A stretch of 64,000 nt of DNA from Pseudomonas monteilii (GTDB lineage Bacteria; Pseudomonadota; Gammaproteobacteria; Pseudomonadales; Pseudomonadaceae). The stretch's first letter is position 1. Every line of letters begins with the position of its first letter. The stretch spans positions 620,001 through 684,000 of the forward strand of contig CP013997.1 in NCBI GenBank assembly GCA_001534745.1, in the 5' to 3' direction. Under the pieces are notes generated by a model. It saw only the letters and a list, made by a program, of their open reading frames with translations, had not been told where the DNA came from and searched no databases. The translations under genes and the position numbers were made by a program. Positions 1-12,446 of this stretch are shown piece after piece.

Positions 1-8
1 GGGGCGGC

Positions 9-305
9 TTAGCGGCCGTTGCTGCTCTTCTCGAGGTTCTCGAGGTCGGTCACGACCTTGCTGGTGATCGCGATGCATTTCTTGGTGTCGCCAGCGGCCT
101 GGGCGTCCTTGGCTTGCTTGGTCTGCTCGTCGATGTCGGCAGCTGGGCCACCGGTTTCGGTGGTGCCGACGTTGGCGGCGGTATTGGTCGCCTGCATGTC
201 GTTGATCTTCTGCAGGTTGATGGCGCACAGGTCATCGGCGGCGAACGCCGGAGAGGCCAGCAGGGTGGCGGCTGCGAACAGGGCCGAAAGCGCGGTACCT
301 TTCAT
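9..305 (-). CDS. small exported protein of unknown function (98 aa)
   Basis: I do not recognise the family. The start at 305 follows a clear ribosome site (GAGGAGA on the minus strand), so the open frame further upstream is not used. The protein begins with a typical Sec signal (Met-Lys-Gly, then a hydrophobic run, then ASPAFA before the mature Ala-Asp-Asp), so it should be periplasmic with about 76 mature residues. The mature part is hydrophilic, rich in Ala, Thr, Asp and Lys, and has only two cysteines, about 50 residues apart, which could form one disulfide. There is no membrane segment after the signal. It sits downstream of dld on the same strand but is separated by 184 bases, so it is probably transcribed on its own. 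Confidence 0.75.
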   Translation of the reverse strand: MKGTALSALFAAATLLASPAFAADDLCAINLQKINDMQATNTAANVGTTETGGPAADIDEQTKQAKDAQAAGDTKKCIAITSKVVTDLENLEKSSNGR

Positions 306-489
306 AGATGTCTCCTCGGACAATGGCCTCTCACAGATGGGCCTGTTCCATGGACTGTGCGCGCTCACGTAGGGTTCAATCGGGACTGTGCCGCGATCTC
401 CCATGAACGGCCCGGCTGGCCGGGCCTGGCAACATTTCGAATCGATATCGAACGCGGCCAGGCCTGTCAGCATGGGTGGCTTCAGGCCA

Positions 490-3324
<2,835 letters not shown>

Positions 3325-3397
3325 GCAATCTCCTCGCGGGGCCGTGCCGTCTGGCGCGACAGGTGCCCCGGTCAATCGGGCGGTGTGAAGGGCGGGG

Positions 3398-4543
3398 TCA
3401 GGCGCCCAGTTCGCGCACCAGCGAGTCACGGCTGATCTCGCTGATGGACTTGGCACCGGTCAGCACCATGGCCACGCGCATTTCTTTTTCGAACAGGTCG
3501 AGCAGGTTTTTCACGCCGGCCTCGCCATGGGTCGCCAGGGCGTAGAGGAAGGCGCGGCCGATCAGCACGCTGTCGGCGCCGAGGGCGATCATGCGCACCA
3601 CGTCCAGGCCGCTGCGGATGCCCGAGTCGGCGAGGATGGTCAGGTCGCCCTTGACCGCATCGGCGATCGCCGGCAACGCGCGGGCGCTGGACAGCACGCC
3701 GTCGAGCTGGCGGCCGCCGTGGTTGGAGACGACGATGCCGTCGGCGCCGAAGCGCACCGCGTCACGGGCGTCGTCGGCGTCGAGGATGCCCTTGATCAGC
3801 ATAGGGCCGTCCCAGGTGTCGCGAATCCACTCCAGGTCCTTCCAGGAGATCGACGGGTCGAAGTTGGCGCCCAGCCAGCCGATGTAGTCGGCCAGGCCCG
3901 TGGGGTTGCCGCGGTACGCCGAGATGTTGCCCAGGTCGTGGGGGCGGCCGTTGATACCGACGTCCCAGGCCCACTGGGGGTGGGTCATGGCCTGCAGCAC
4001 GCGGCGCAACGGGCCGTTGGCGCCGCTCATGCCGGAGTGGGCATCACGGTAGCGCGCGCCGGGCACCGGCATGTCGACGGTGAACACCAGGGTCTTGACC
4101 CCAGCGGCCTTGGCCCGCTCCAGGGCGTTGCGCATGAAGCCGCGGTCCTTGAGCACGTAGAGCTGGAACCACATGGGCCGGTCGATGGCCGTGGCGACTT
4201 CTTCGATCGGGCAGACCGAGACGGTGGACAGGGTGAAGGGGATGCCCTTGCTGGCGGCGGCGCGCGCGGCCTGCACTTCGCCGCGACGGGCGTACATCCC
4301 GGCCAGGCCGATCGGCGCCAGCGCCACCGGCATGCTTAGGGTCTCGTTGAACAGGCGGGTTTCCAGGCTCAGCTCGGACATGTTCTTCAGCACCCGCTGG
4401 CGCAGGGCGATGTCGGCCAGGTCCTGGACGTTGCGGCGCAGCGTGTGCTCGGCGTAGGCGCCACCGTCGGCGTAGTGGAACAGGAACGGTGGCAGCTTGC
4501 GTTGTGCGGCTGCGCGGTAGTCGGTCGAGGCGGAAATGATCAT
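3398..4543 (-). CDS. lldD: L-lactate dehydrogenase (FMN-dependent)
   Basis: A 381-residue member of the FMN-dependent alpha-hydroxy-acid dehydrogenase family, which oxidises L-lactate to pyruvate at the membrane and feeds the quinone pool. It starts [10 protein letters not shown], as in other LldD proteins. The substrate/FMN-binding Tyr and Gln lie in [10 protein letters not shown], and the catalytic histidine with flavin-contacting residues is in [10 protein letters not shown] near residue 270. Length is normal for LldD. It lies between the permease (66 bases upstream) and dld (73 bases downstream), all on one strand, giving a lactate uptake and oxidation operon. Confidence 0.95.
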   Translation of the reverse strand: MIISASTDYRAAAQRKLPPFLFHYADGGAYAEHTLRRNVQDLADIALRQRVLKNMSELSLETRLFNETLSMPVALAPIGLAGMYARRGEVQAARAAASKGIPFTLSTVSVCPIEEVATAIDRPMWFQLYVLKDRGFMRNALERAKAAGVKTLVFTVDMPVPGARYRDAHSGMSGANGPLRRVLQAMTHPQWAWDVGINGRPHDLGNISAYRGNPTGLADYIGWLGANFDPSISWKDLEWIRDTWDGPMLIKGILDADDARDAVRFGADGIVVSNHGGRQLDGVLSSARALPAIADAVKGDLTILADSGIRSGLDVVRMIALGADSVLIGRAFLYALATHGEAGVKNLLDLFEKEMRVAMVLTGAKSISEISRDSLVRELGA

Positions 4544-4609
4544 GGGATCTCGCAGCGTGAAGTGTGGGAAAAGGCCGGGCGCAGGTGTGCACGCCCGGCG
4601 TTCGTCACG

Positions 4610-6274
4610 TCAGTGCACCAGCATACCGGTCAGCCAGTAGGCCTGGACCAGGGTGATCAGGCCGACGATGGTGGCGAAGAACAGGCTGTGCTTGAGGGTG
4701 AAGCGGAACAGGTCCGATTCCTTGCCGACCAGCCCGGTGGCGGCGCAGGCCACGGCGATGGACTGGGGCGAAATCATCTTGCCGGTCACGCCGCCGCTGG
4801 TGTTGGCCGCCACCAGCAGAGTGTCGCTGACGCCGATCTGGTGGGCGGTGGTGGCCTGCAGCGAGCTGAACAGGGCATTGGACGAGGTGTCCGAGCCGGT
4901 CAGGAACACGCCCAGCCACCCGAGGAACGGCGAAAAGAACGGGAAGGCGGCGCCCGTGCCGGCCAGGACCAGGGCCATGGTCGACGACATGCCCGAGTAG
5001 TTGGTGACGAAGGCAAAGGCCAGCACCATGCCGATCGACAGGATCGGCCAGCGCAGTTCGTACAGCGTCTCTTTGAAAGTGGTCAGACCAGTTTTGACGT
5101 CGATCTTCAGTACCAGCATCGACAGCAGGGCGGAGAGGAAGATCGCGGTGCCGGTGGCGGAGATCGGGTCGAGCTTGAACACCGCTGGCATGGGCGTCGC
5201 GTTGACGACGATCGGCGCGGTCTTGATCACCAGCTGGTCGAGGTGCGGGATGGCGAAGTTGAACACCCAGTCGTACATCGCCCCGCCCGAGGCGAACGCG
5301 GCCTTGAACGGCTTGAGGGTCCAGACCGTCACCAGCACGGTGAGGATCAGGAACGGCGACCAGGCCTTGAAGATCTCGCCCAGGCTGTAGGGGCTGGGCT
5401 GAATGCCGCCGCCACTGGCGACCGCGGCGGTGCTGCCGGCCATGCTGGTCATGGCGCGCTTGGGCTGCCAGACCTTGAGGAACAGGGTCAGGGCGATCAG
5501 GCTGGCCAGGGCCGAGGTGATGTCCGGCAGTTCCGGGCCGATGAAGTTGGAGGTGAAGTACTGGGTGACGGCGAAGCTCAGGCCCGCCACCAGCGCGGCT
5601 GGCCAGGTTTCCTTCACGCCGCGCAGGCCGTCCATCATGAACACCAGCCAGAACGGCACGAACAGCGACAGCAGCGGCAGCTGGCGGCCGGTCATGGCGC
5701 CGATATGGAAGGCGTCGATGCCGGTTACCTGGCCGGCGACGATGATCGGGATGCCCAGGGCGCCGAAGGCCACCGGCGCGGTGTTGGCGATCAGGCACAG
5801 GCCGGCGGCGTACAGCGGGTTGAAGCCCAGGCCGACCAGCAGCGCGGCGGTGATCGCCACGGGCGCGCCGAAGCCGGCAGCACCTTCCAGGAAGGCCCCG
5901 AAACAGAAGCCGATCAGCAGCACCTGCAGGCGCTGGTCGTCGGTGATCGACAGCACCGAACTGCGAATGACCTCGAACTGGCCGCTCTTGACCGTGAGTT
6001 TGTAGAGGAACACGGCAGCGACGATGATCCAGGCGATCGGCCACAGCCCGTAGGCGAAGCCGTAGCCTGCGGCGGCGATGGCCATGTCGGCAGGCATCTG
6101 GAAAGCGAAGATCGCCACCAGGATCGACAGCGCCAAGGTGATGCTGCCGGCCACATGGCCTTTGAGGCGGAACACGGCCAGAGCCAGGAAGAAGAACACG
6201 ATCGGGATGACGGCGGCGAGCGCGGACAGGCCCAGGCTGCCAAGCGGCGAGTAGAGTTGTTGCCAGGTTTGCAT
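4610..6274 (-). CDS. lldP: L-lactate permease
   Basis: A 554-residue inner-membrane transporter of the LctP family, importing lactate (and usually glycolate) with protons. The whole protein is hydrophobic, with about a dozen membrane segments; the family-typical [16 protein letters not shown] stretch lies near residue 130 and a second conserved region around [13 protein letters not shown] near 440. First gene of the lldP-lldD-dld row. It diverges from lldR across 226 bases that carry a perfect palindrome, the likely LldR operator, centred about 50 bases upstream of this start. Confidence 0.95.
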   Translation of the reverse strand: MQTWQQLYSPLGSLGLSALAAVIPIVFFFLALAVFRLKGHVAGSITLALSILVAIFAFQMPADMAIAAAGYGFAYGLWPIAWIIVAAVFLYKLTVKSGQFEVIRSSVLSITDDQRLQVLLIGFCFGAFLEGAAGFGAPVAITAALLVGLGFNPLYAAGLCLIANTAPVAFGALGIPIIVAGQVTGIDAFHIGAMTGRQLPLLSLFVPFWLVFMMDGLRGVKETWPAALVAGLSFAVTQYFTSNFIGPELPDITSALASLIALTLFLKVWQPKRAMTSMAGSTAAVASGGGIQPSPYSLGEIFKAWSPFLILTVLVTVWTLKPFKAAFASGGAMYDWVFNFAIPHLDQLVIKTAPIVVNATPMPAVFKLDPISATGTAIFLSALLSMLVLKIDVKTGLTTFKETLYELRWPILSIGMVLAFAFVTNYSGMSSTMALVLAGTGAAFPFFSPFLGWLGVFLTGSDTSSNALFSSLQATTAHQIGVSDTLLVAANTSGGVTGKMISPQSIAVACAATGLVGKESDLFRFTLKHSLFFATIVGLITLVQAYWLTGMLVH

Positions 6275-6312
6275 AATGGGGTGGCCCCTAATTGTTGTTG
6301 GTCATGCGCTGG

Positions 6313-6343
6313 CATTGTAAATTGGTAATACCAATTTACAATG
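6313..6343. promoter_or_regulatory. LldR operator: 31-bp perfect palindrome between lldP and lldR
   Basis: Two 15-base arms, CATTGTAAATTGGTA at 6313-6327 and its exact reverse complement at 6329-6343, flank a single central A. The inner part (AATTGGTA-N-TACCAATT) is the form bound by FadR-type GntR regulators such as LldR. It lies 39 bases upstream of lldP and 157 bases upstream of lldR, so it can control the lldPD-dld row and possibly lldR itself. Binding is inferred; the symmetry is read directly. Confidence 0.88.
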
Positions 6344-6500
6344 TGGAGTGAGTAGGGTAAAAGCCTCGCCCAGGGTGTGTCAATTTGTCTCGGTGTCGAC
6401 GTTGGTCGCAAGGCGATCGGCGGTGGCGCGGGTGGATGTCGCGCGGTAGTGGATGAGCGACAATGCGCGCCTGTGAGCGCGTGGTGAAGGAGTGCGTCAG

Positions 6501-7268
6501 ATGGTGTTTGATCAGGTTCGCCAGCGGCGGTTGTCCGACGATATCGTCGAGCGCCTGGAAGCGATGATTCTCGAGGGCACCTTGACCTCCGGGCAACGCC
6601 TGCCGGCCGAGCGCGCGCTGGCCGAGCAGTTCGGCGTGTCGCGGCCTTCGCTGCGCGAGGCGATCCAGAAGCTGGTGGCCAAGGGGCTGTTGGTCAGTCG
6701 CCAGGGGGGCGGCAACTATGTGGCCGAGTCATTGGGGTCGACGTTCAGTGATCCGCTGCTGAACCTGCTCGAGCACAGCGGGGATGCCCAGCGGGATCTG
6801 CTGGAGTTTCGCCATACGCTGGAGGCTTCATGCGCGTATTACGCGGCCCAGCGTGCGACCGAGCCGGACCGGGAGCGGCTCAAGGCGGCGTTCGATGCGC
6901 TGCAGGATTGCTATTCACGGGCCGACCGCGTGAGCCGGGCGGAGGAGGGCGCTGCCGATGCGCGTTTCCACCTGGCGATTGCCGAGGCGAGCCACAACGC
7001 GGTGCTGCTGCACACGATCCGCGGGTTGTTCGACCTGCTCAAGCGCAACGTGGTGACCAATATTGGCGGCATGTATCAGCAGCGGGCGGAGACGCGGGAC
7101 ATGCTGATCACGCAGCACCGGGCGCTGTACCTGGCGATCGTCGAAGGTCGGGCGGATGAGGCGCGGGAGGTGTCCAGTCAGCACATTCTGTATGTGCAGG
7201 AGGTGTTGCAGGAGGCGCAGCAGGAGGCCCAGCGGGTGGCGAGGGCGGAGCGGCGGAGTGGGCGGTGA
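6501..7268 (+). CDS. lldR: GntR-family (FadR subfamily) lactate-responsive regulator
   Basis: A 255-residue transcription factor. Residues about 5-75 form the winged helix-turn-helix (LPAERALAEQFGVSRPSLREA, then the wing GGGNYV). The rest is the all-helical FCD ligand domain with metal-site-type residues (Asp and His in DARFHLAIAEASHN, and ITQHRAL further on). I place the start at ATG 6501: a frame open from GTG 6492 would overlap the AAGGAG ribosome site (6487-6492). It diverges from lldP and shares the palindromic operator with it, so its job is very likely lactate-dependent control of lldP-lldD-dld. Confidence 0.92.
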   Translation: MVFDQVRQRRLSDDIVERLEAMILEGTLTSGQRLPAERALAEQFGVSRPSLREAIQKLVAKGLLVSRQGGGNYVAESLGSTFSDPLLNLLEHSGDAQRDLLEFRHTLEASCAYYAAQRATEPDRERLKAAFDALQDCYSRADRVSRAEEGAADARFHLAIAEASHNAVLLHTIRGLFDLLKRNVVTNIGGMYQQRAETRDMLITQHRALYLAIVEGRADEAREVSSQHILYVQEVLQEAQQEAQRVARAERRSGR

Positions 7269-7314
7269 GTGGCTGAGTGTTTGGGGATTGATGTGAGAGG
7301 GGGTGGGCGGGGTT

Positions 7315-7452
7315 TACGGCCCTTGCAGGGCCGATCGCGGCCGGTCCGGCGCCCCGGCAGGGGCTGCTCCTACACCGACCGCGGCGGCTCAGGCGAACGC
7401 GATCTCCTGTAGGAGCGGCCCCTGTGCCGCGATTGGGCCCGCAGGGCCCACA
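7315..7452. repeat. REP-type repeat pair between lldR and smpB
   Basis: This non-coding stretch has two inversely oriented copies of a GC-rich unit. One contains GCGCCCCGGCAGGGGCTGCT followed by CCTACA; the other begins TGTAGGAGCGGCCCCTGTG and ends in a small stem (GGGCCCGCAGGGCCC). The same units occur at 16731-16874 and 54277-54420. This is the usual form of Pseudomonas REP doublets (REPIN-like), found at gene ends; here it lies where lldR and smpB converge. It may act as a transcript end or processing site, but no function can be read from the sequence. Confidence 0.75.
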
Positions 7453-7544
7453 AAACCAGCAACGCCGATCAAAAGCAGCAGTGCGGTACTCGGCACCCGA
7501 GATACAACGGTGTGCCAGGCGGCTACACGCCACCCAAATCCACC

Positions 7545-8027
7545 TTACTCGTCCTTGCCCTTGCTCCGCACGGCCCGCTGCATTTCGCGGTTGGAATCGC
7601 GCTCGCGCTCGGTGTCGCGCTTGTCGTATTCCTTCTTGCCCTTGCCCAGCGCGATCTCGCACTTGATCAGGTGCTTGCTCCAGTACAACGCCAGGGCCAC
7701 GCAGGTGTAGCCCTTCTGCGCGACCGCCGCCTCGACGCGTTCGAGCTCGCGCTTGTTCAGCAGCAGCTTGCGCGTGCGTTGCGGGTCGGCGATGACGTGG
7801 GTGCTGGCCGCCGTCAGGGGGGTGATGTGGCTGCCGAACAGCCAGGCCTCGCCATCCTTGAGCAGCACGTAGCTGTCCGTCAGGTGGGCCTTGCCCGCTC
7901 GCAGGCTTTTTACTTCCCAACCGGACAGGACCAGTCCGGCCTCGAACTTGTGTTCGATGAAGTAATCGTGTCGCGCTTTCTTGTTCTGCGCGATGGTCCC
8001 GGTCGGATGTTTCTTTTGCTTAGCCAT
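7545..8027 (-). CDS. smpB: SsrA-binding protein SmpB
   Basis: A 160-residue partner of tmRNA in trans-translation; it brings the tRNA-like end of tmRNA into stalled ribosomes. The core fold is visible ([17 protein letters not shown] at the start, then [11 protein letters not shown]), and it has the basic C-terminal tail rich in Lys and Arg that enters the mRNA channel. Length matches the family. It diverges from ratA, as smpB and ratA do in E. coli. The tmRNA gene itself is not in this window. Confidence 0.95.
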   Translation of the reverse strand: MAKQKKHPTGTIAQNKKARHDYFIEHKFEAGLVLSGWEVKSLRAGKAHLTDSYVLLKDGEAWLFGSHITPLTAASTHVIADPQRTRKLLLNKRELERVEAAVAQKGYTCVALALYWSKHLIKCEIALGKGKKEYDKRDTERERDSNREMQRAVRSKGKDE

Positions 8028-8187
8028 AGGGTTGGCATTATAAGCAGCGGTTTGCGTTGTCGGCTACGGGATTTCTGCATGCTTGAGCCTGCCGGACGAA
8101 ACCCGGACAATACAGGCACTGTCTTTCCTACAGGACAGGTCCAGAGGCGCCACACGGCGCTGCCGCCCCCGCTTTGGAAGTGATGCC

Positions 8188-8622
8188 TTGACTACCCATA
8201 TCCAACGTTCCGCCTTGCTGCCTTATCCCGCCCAGGCGCTCTACGATCTGGTCAATGATGTGGCCAGCTATCCACAGTTCCTGCCCTGGTGCTCGGCCGC
8301 GACGGTGCTCGAGTCCAGCGACACGCACATGCGCGCCAAGCTGGAAGTGGCCAAGGGCGGGATGAGCCAGCAGTTCGTCACCCGCAACATCCTGGTGCCG
8401 GGCCAGTCCATCGAGATGAACCTCGAGGAAGGGCCGTTCACCCAGCTGCACGGTGTCTGGGTGTTCAAGCCCCTGGGCGACAAAGCCTGCAAGATCAGCC
8501 TGGACCTGGCGTTCGATTACGCCGGGCCTATCGTGCGGGCGACCCTCGGGCCGTTGTTCAACCAGGCGGCCAACACCCTGGTCGACGCGTTCTGCCAGCG
8601 CGCCAAGCAGCTGCACGGCTGA
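8188..8622 (+). CDS. ratA: RatA/Coq10-like START-domain protein (TTG start)
   Basis: A 144-residue SRPBCC/START-like protein. The family includes E. coli RatA (reported to interfere with 70S assembly) and mitochondrial Coq10 (ubiquinone binding); which activity applies here is unknown. The conserved beginning (SALLPYPAQALYDLVNDV, then YPQFLPWC) fixes the frame. No ATG or GTG fits it: the start must be TTG 8188, preceded by GGAAG at 8176-8180 with good spacing. A longer frame from 8083 adds only unconserved sequence. The gene ends just before a strong two-way terminator. The rnfH (ratB) gene that often follows is missing. Confidence 0.88.
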   Translation: MTTHIQRSALLPYPAQALYDLVNDVASYPQFLPWCSAATVLESSDTHMRAKLEVAKGGMSQQFVTRNILVPGQSIEMNLEEGPFTQLHGVWVFKPLGDKACKISLDLAFDYAGPIVRATLGPLFNQAANTLVDAFCQRAKQLHG

Positions 8623-8627
8623 ATGCA

Positions 8628-8660
8628 AAACGGCCCGTCCAGTGACTGGACGGGCCGTTT
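8628..8660. terminator. bidirectional terminator between ratA and bamE
   Basis: A perfect inverted repeat: 16-base arms at 8628-8643 (AAACGGCCCGTCCAGT) and 8645-8660. The AAA at one end and TTT at the other make it suitable in both directions, and the flanking genes converge on it. Confidence 0.88.
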
Positions 8661-8703
8661 CAGGCGAGCGCGGGTGGCGAGGCGACCCGCGAGGTCGACG
8701 CTG

Positions 8704-9231
8704 TTACTGCGGAGACGTCTCGAGCGGCGCCGGTGTCGGCACGGGCGTGGTCTCGATGGTGTCGATCTCGCGCTGGATCGACTCTTCCAGCGAACCAGGC
8801 TTGGCAGGCTGCTCGGCCGGTTGCGGCTGGCCGTTTTCATCCACGGGCGTAACGGTGGTGTCACCGCTGCCTTCGAGGATCGCCTGGTCCTTGCTCACGC
8901 CTGGCATGAAGTCGCCAGACAGGTTGACCAGTTGGTCGCTGTCGTTGAAGAAGACGCTCATGCGCTCTTGCTGACGCTGGCCACCACCGGGCTGCAGGGT
9001 ATAGAGATAATCCCAGCGATTGGTGTTGAACGTGTCCTGAAGCAGCGGGTTGCCCATGATAAACCTTACCTGGCGCCGGGTCATTCCGGGGCGCAATTGG
9101 TCTATCATGTCCTGCGTGACGACATTGCCCTGCTGGATGTCGATTTTGTAAACCCCGGGAAACGAGCAACCGGCGAGTGCGAGCAGTCCCACGAAGGTGA
9201 GGCTGGTTAGCAAGAGCTTGGTGTTTTGCAT
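8704..9231 (-). CDS. bamE: outer membrane assembly lipoprotein BamE (SmpA/OmlA)
   Basis: A 175-residue lipoprotein of the BAM complex that inserts beta-barrel proteins into the outer membrane. The start at 9231 gives a lipoprotein signal ending in LLALAGC, with Cys about residue 21 as the lipidation site. The conserved BamE core follows (YKIDIQQGN, then [19 protein letters not shown] and the WDYLYT strand). The C-terminal 60 residues are a Pro/Glu/Thr-rich tail, longer than in E. coli but usual in pseudomonads. It diverges from fur across 97 bases, an arrangement conserved in Pseudomonas. Confidence 0.93.
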   Translation of the reverse strand: MQNTKLLLTSLTFVGLLALAGCSFPGVYKIDIQQGNVVTQDMIDQLRPGMTRRQVRFIMGNPLLQDTFNTNRWDYLYTLQPGGGQRQQERMSVFFNDSDQLVNLSGDFMPGVSKDQAILEGSGDTTVTPVDENGQPQPAEQPAKPGSLEESIQREIDTIETTPVPTPAPLETSPQ

Positions 9232-9328
9232 CGGTGGGCGACTTCCACTATCTTGGCTGGACAACGTAAACCCCGATCATACCCGTATTAAGAGAAGCTG
9301 CGAAGCAGCATCGGCGAGAAAGCTGACC

Positions 9329-9736
9329 ATGGTTGAAAATAGCGAATTACGCAAAGCCGGTCTCAAGGTGACACTGCCTCGAGTCAAGATCCTCCAGATG
9401 CTCGACCTGAACGAGCAGCGCCACATGAGCGCCGAGGATGTGTACAAGGCACTGATGGAGGCCGGCGAGGACGTGGGTCTGGCGACCGTTTACCGTGTCC
9501 TGACCCAGTTCGAAGCGGCTGGCCTGGTCGTGCGTCACAACTTCGACGGCGGTCACGCCGTGTTCGAATTGGCGGATGGCGGCCACCACGACCATATGGT
9601 CAACGTGGATTCCGGCGAAGTCATCGAGTTCTTCGACGCAGAGATCGAGCGGCGTCAGAAAGAGATCGTGCAGGAGCACGGTTACGAACTGGTGGACCAT
9701 AACCTGGTCCTGTACATCCGCGCCAAGAAGGCGTGA
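9329..9736 (+). CDS. fur: ferric uptake regulator Fur
   Basis: A 135-residue iron-sensing repressor. The N-terminal winged helix (residues 1-85) has the DNA-reading helix in LATVYRVLTQF; the C-terminal dimer domain has the metal-binding HHDHM motif followed by GEVIEFFD, and a late histidine in VDHNLVLY. The protein contains no cysteine at all: the CxxC positions seen in E. coli Fur read Asn and Ser here, so a structural zinc site of the E. coli type cannot form. It is the expected repressor of the prrF small RNA at 58680-58793. Confidence 0.95.
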   Translation: MVENSELRKAGLKVTLPRVKILQMLDLNEQRHMSAEDVYKALMEAGEDVGLATVYRVLTQFEAAGLVVRHNFDGGHAVFELADGGHHDHMVNVDSGEVIEFFDAEIERRQKEIVQEHGYELVDHNLVLYIRAKKA

Positions 9737-9918
9737 CCTGAGGGGGTATAGGGCGGCGAGGGCGGTGTGACAGCCGGTGCCGCCTGACCTGGACGACCGG
9801 GAGCCGGTCAGCGTCTCAACGGATCGGGGCGGCGCGCTTCCCGTCCAGGGCTGCCGTCTCGGCGGCACCTCTTCTTGGCAGGCGGCCCCAGGGCGCACCT
9901 GCCAGCCCCTTCCTTCCT

Positions 9919-11589
9919 TTATTTACCGCTGACGACCATCTTGCGTGCGTGGGCCAGGGATTCCTTGGTCAGGTCGATGCCGCCCAGCATGCGCGCCACC
10001 TCTTCTACCCGTTCCCGTTTGCCCAGGCTGGCGACTGCCGTGTGGGTGGTGTCGCTGTGTCGAACCTTGTGCACGAACAGGTGATGGTGCCCTTGCGCCG
10101 CCACCTGGGGCAGGTGGGTGACCGTCAGCACCTGGCCGCGATCGCCCAGGCGTCGCAGCAGTTGACCGACGATCTCGGCGGTCGGGCCACCGATGCCGAC
10201 GTCGACTTCGTCGAAGACCAATGTCGGGATGCGCGAGGTCTGTGCGGTGATCACCTGGATCGCCAGGCTGATGCGTGACAGCTCGCCACCGGACGCGACT
10301 TTCGCCAGACCCTTGAGGGGCTGCCCCGGGTTGGCGCTGACCAGCAGTTCGACCGACTCCAGGCCGTGGGGCGAAAGATCGTCGCCGTTCAGCGGTGTCA
10401 GCGCGATGTGGAAGCGCCCGCCCGGCATGCCCAGCCGCTGGATCTCCTGCTCGACGGCATTGGCCAGTTGGCCGGCCGCCTGGTGGCGCAGGCCGCTGAG
10501 TTCGGCAGCCTTGAGCTGGTAGTGCTTGGCGTACGCGGCCAGCTCTTCACCCAGGCGTTCGACCGATTCATCGCTGGCGTTGAGGCCTTCGAGTTCGTCG
10601 ATCAGGCGTTGCTGCAGTTCGGGTAGCTCGCTGGGTTGCACGCGGTGCTTGCGCGCCAGGGTGTACAGCGCATCGAGACGTTCTTCGAGGGCCTGCAGGC
10701 GCATCGGGTCGGCATCGAAATGGTCGAGGAAGCGGTTGAGTTCACCGACCGCTTCTTCGATCTGGATCTGTGCGCTGGCGATCAGGTTGGCCGCTTCGCC
10801 CAGGGCCTTGGGCCCGTCGCCGGTATTGCCCAGGCGACTGAGGCAGGCGCTCAGCACGCTGAGCACGTTGCCCGAATCGCTTTCGCTGCACTGGTCGATG
10901 ACCTGGCGGCAGACGCCGAACAGGGCTTCGGCGTTGGTCAGGTTCTTATGCTCCTGCTCGAGCAGCTCCAGTTCGTTCTCGCCCAGGTTGAGGTTTTCGA
11001 GTTCCTCGAGCTGGTAGCTGAGCAGCTGGTGCCGCGCGCGCTGCTCGTCGCTGGAGTTGGACAGGCGCTCCAGCTCCTGGCGCGTCTGTCGCCAGCGCTG
11101 GGCGGCCAGTTGCACCTGGCGGGCCAAGTCGCTGGCGCCGGCGTACTCGTCGAGCAGGCGGCGGTGGGTGTCGGTCTTGAGCAGGGACTGGTGCTCGTGC
11201 TGGCTGTGGATGTCGATCAGCAGCTCGCCCAGGGCCTTCAGGTCGCCGAGCGGGCAGGGCGTGCCGTTGATGTAGCCACGGCTGCGGCCTTCGGCGGTGA
11301 TCACCCGGCGCAGGATGCACGGGCCATCCTGCTCCAGGTCGCGTTCCACCAGCCAGGCATGGGCCTCGGGGATATCGACCAGGTCGAAGGTGGCCAGGAT
11401 GTCGGCCTTGTCGGCGCCCGGGCGAACCACCCCGCAGTCGGCGCGATCGCCCAGGGCCAGGCCCAAGGCATCGAGCATGATCGACTTGCCGGCGCCGGTC
11501 TCGCCGGTGATGACGCTCATGCCGCGTGCAAGCTCGAGGTCAAGGTGTTCGACGATGGCGTAGTTGTGGATCGACAGATGCACCAGCAT
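9919..11589 (-). CDS. recN: DNA repair protein RecN
   Basis: A 556-residue SMC-like ATPase acting in double-strand-break repair. Walker A (GETGAGKS) is at residues 29-36. A long central coiled-coil region rich in Glu, Gln and Leu spans about 160-360. The ABC signature lies in [12 protein letters not shown], and Walker B in [12 protein letters not shown] near residue 450. Length fits the family (E. coli 553). The upstream region carries two LexA-type boxes, so SOS induction is expected. It diverges from grpE. Confidence 0.95.
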   Translation of the reverse strand: MLVHLSIHNYAIVEHLDLELARGMSVITGETGAGKSIMLDALGLALGDRADCGVVRPGADKADILATFDLVDIPEAHAWLVERDLEQDGPCILRRVITAEGRSRGYINGTPCPLGDLKALGELLIDIHSQHEHQSLLKTDTHRRLLDEYAGASDLARQVQLAAQRWRQTRQELERLSNSSDEQRARHQLLSYQLEELENLNLGENELELLEQEHKNLTNAEALFGVCRQVIDQCSESDSGNVLSVLSACLSRLGNTGDGPKALGEAANLIASAQIQIEEAVGELNRFLDHFDADPMRLQALEERLDALYTLARKHRVQPSELPELQQRLIDELEGLNASDESVERLGEELAAYAKHYQLKAAELSGLRHQAAGQLANAVEQEIQRLGMPGGRFHIALTPLNGDDLSPHGLESVELLVSANPGQPLKGLAKVASGGELSRISLAIQVITAQTSRIPTLVFDEVDVGIGGPTAEIVGQLLRRLGDRGQVLTVTHLPQVAAQGHHHLFVHKVRHSDTTHTAVASLGKRERVEEVARMLGGIDLTKESLAHARKMVVSGK

Positions 11590-11612
11590 GGGCGGCTCCC
11601 GAGGGGTCAGGT

Positions 11613-11646
11613 CTGGTTATACATTCAGGTCTGGTTATTTATACAG
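11613..11646. promoter_or_regulatory. two LexA-type SOS boxes upstream of recN
   Basis: Two 16-base sites 18 bases apart, CTGGTTATACATTCAG (11613-11628) and CTGGTTATTTATACAG (11631-11646), resemble the CTGT-N8-ACAG LexA box. The second has a perfect ACAG half; the other half is CTGG instead of CTGT. They lie 24-57 bases upstream of the recN start. recN is a well-known SOS gene, so position and form agree. LexA binding is inferred. Confidence 0.75.
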
Positions 11647-11801
11647 TTCGCACGAAAGCGTGGCAATGCCCATTGGCCGGGTGGTGTTTGGCAGGGTGTT
11701 GCACGCGGAGGGCAAAGGCGCGTACCAGGCCGAGATTTAGTGAGCGCCGCGCCGGTTCGCGAGGTCGAAGCCAGCACGCCGATCACGACGGGCGGTCAGC
11801 C

Positions 11802-11829
11802 CTTGAAGCTGGCATTTCAGCCCCCATAT
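11802..11829 (+). promoter_or_regulatory. heat-shock (sigma-32) promoter of grpE
   Basis: CTTGAA (11802-11807) and CCCCATAT (11822-11829) with 14 bases between match the RpoH consensus (CTTGAA, 13-15 bases, CCCCATnT). The start of transcription would be near 11836, leaving a leader of about 50 bases before grpE. Confidence 0.85.
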
Positions 11830-11885
11830 ATCCGGCAGACCAGCGAGCACGCCTCGCACAGACCCATTTGCGCAGGAGAGAGACC

Positions 11886-12446
11886 ATGGCTGACGAACAG
11901 CTGGACGAGAACATCCTTAACGGCAACGTCGACGAAACCGGCGCGGACGAGCTCAGTGCCCGTGTCCAGGTGCTCGAGGAGCAGCTGGCCGCCGCCCAGG
12001 ATCAATCCCTGCGTGCCGTCGCGGACCTGCAGAACGTGCGCCGCCGCGCCGAGCAGGATGTCGAGAAGGCGCACAAGTTCGCGCTGGAGAAGTTCGCCGG
12101 TGACCTGCTGCCGGTCATCGACAGCCTCGAGCGTGGCCTGGAGCTGTCCAGCGCCGACGACGAGACGATCAAGCCGATGCGCGAAGGCATCGAGCTGACC
12201 CTGAAGATGTTCAGCGACACCCTGGCACGCTACAACCTGCAGCCGATCGACCCGCACGGCGAGCCGTTCAACGCCGAGCATCACCAGGCCATGGCCATGC
12301 AGGAAAGCGCCGACGTCGAGCCCAACAGCGTGCTCAAGGTGTTCCAGAAGGGCTACCTGCTCAACGGTCGCCTGCTGCGCCCCGCCATGGTGGTGGTCAG
12401 CAAGGCGCCGACGGCAGCGCAACCTTCTATCGATGAAAAGGCTTGA
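11886..12446 (+). CDS. grpE: nucleotide exchange factor GrpE
   Basis: A 186-residue co-chaperone that releases ADP from DnaK. After an acidic N-terminus comes the long dimerisation helix (about 20-90, including [15 protein letters not shown]), then the C-terminal beta domain that contacts DnaK ([11 protein letters not shown], later [18 protein letters not shown]). The start at 11886 follows AGGAGAG; frames open further upstream are not conserved. A sigma-32 promoter lies 57-84 bases upstream. dnaK follows after 101 bases and has its own heat-shock promoter that overlaps the grpE stop codon. Confidence 0.95.
   Translation: MADEQLDENILNGNVDETGADELSARVQVLEEQLAAAQDQSLRAVADLQNVRRRAEQDVEKAHKFALEKFAGDLLPVIDSLERGLELSSADDETIKPMREGIELTLKMFSDTLARYNLQPIDPHGEPFNAEHHQAMAMQESADVEPNSVLKVFQKGYLLNGRLLRPAMVVVSKAPTAAQPSIDEKA

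Noticed and set aside
409..426. Hairpin GGCCCGG/CCGGGCC downstream of dld as a terminator
   Set aside because: Short stem with no T-run on either strand; not enough to call.
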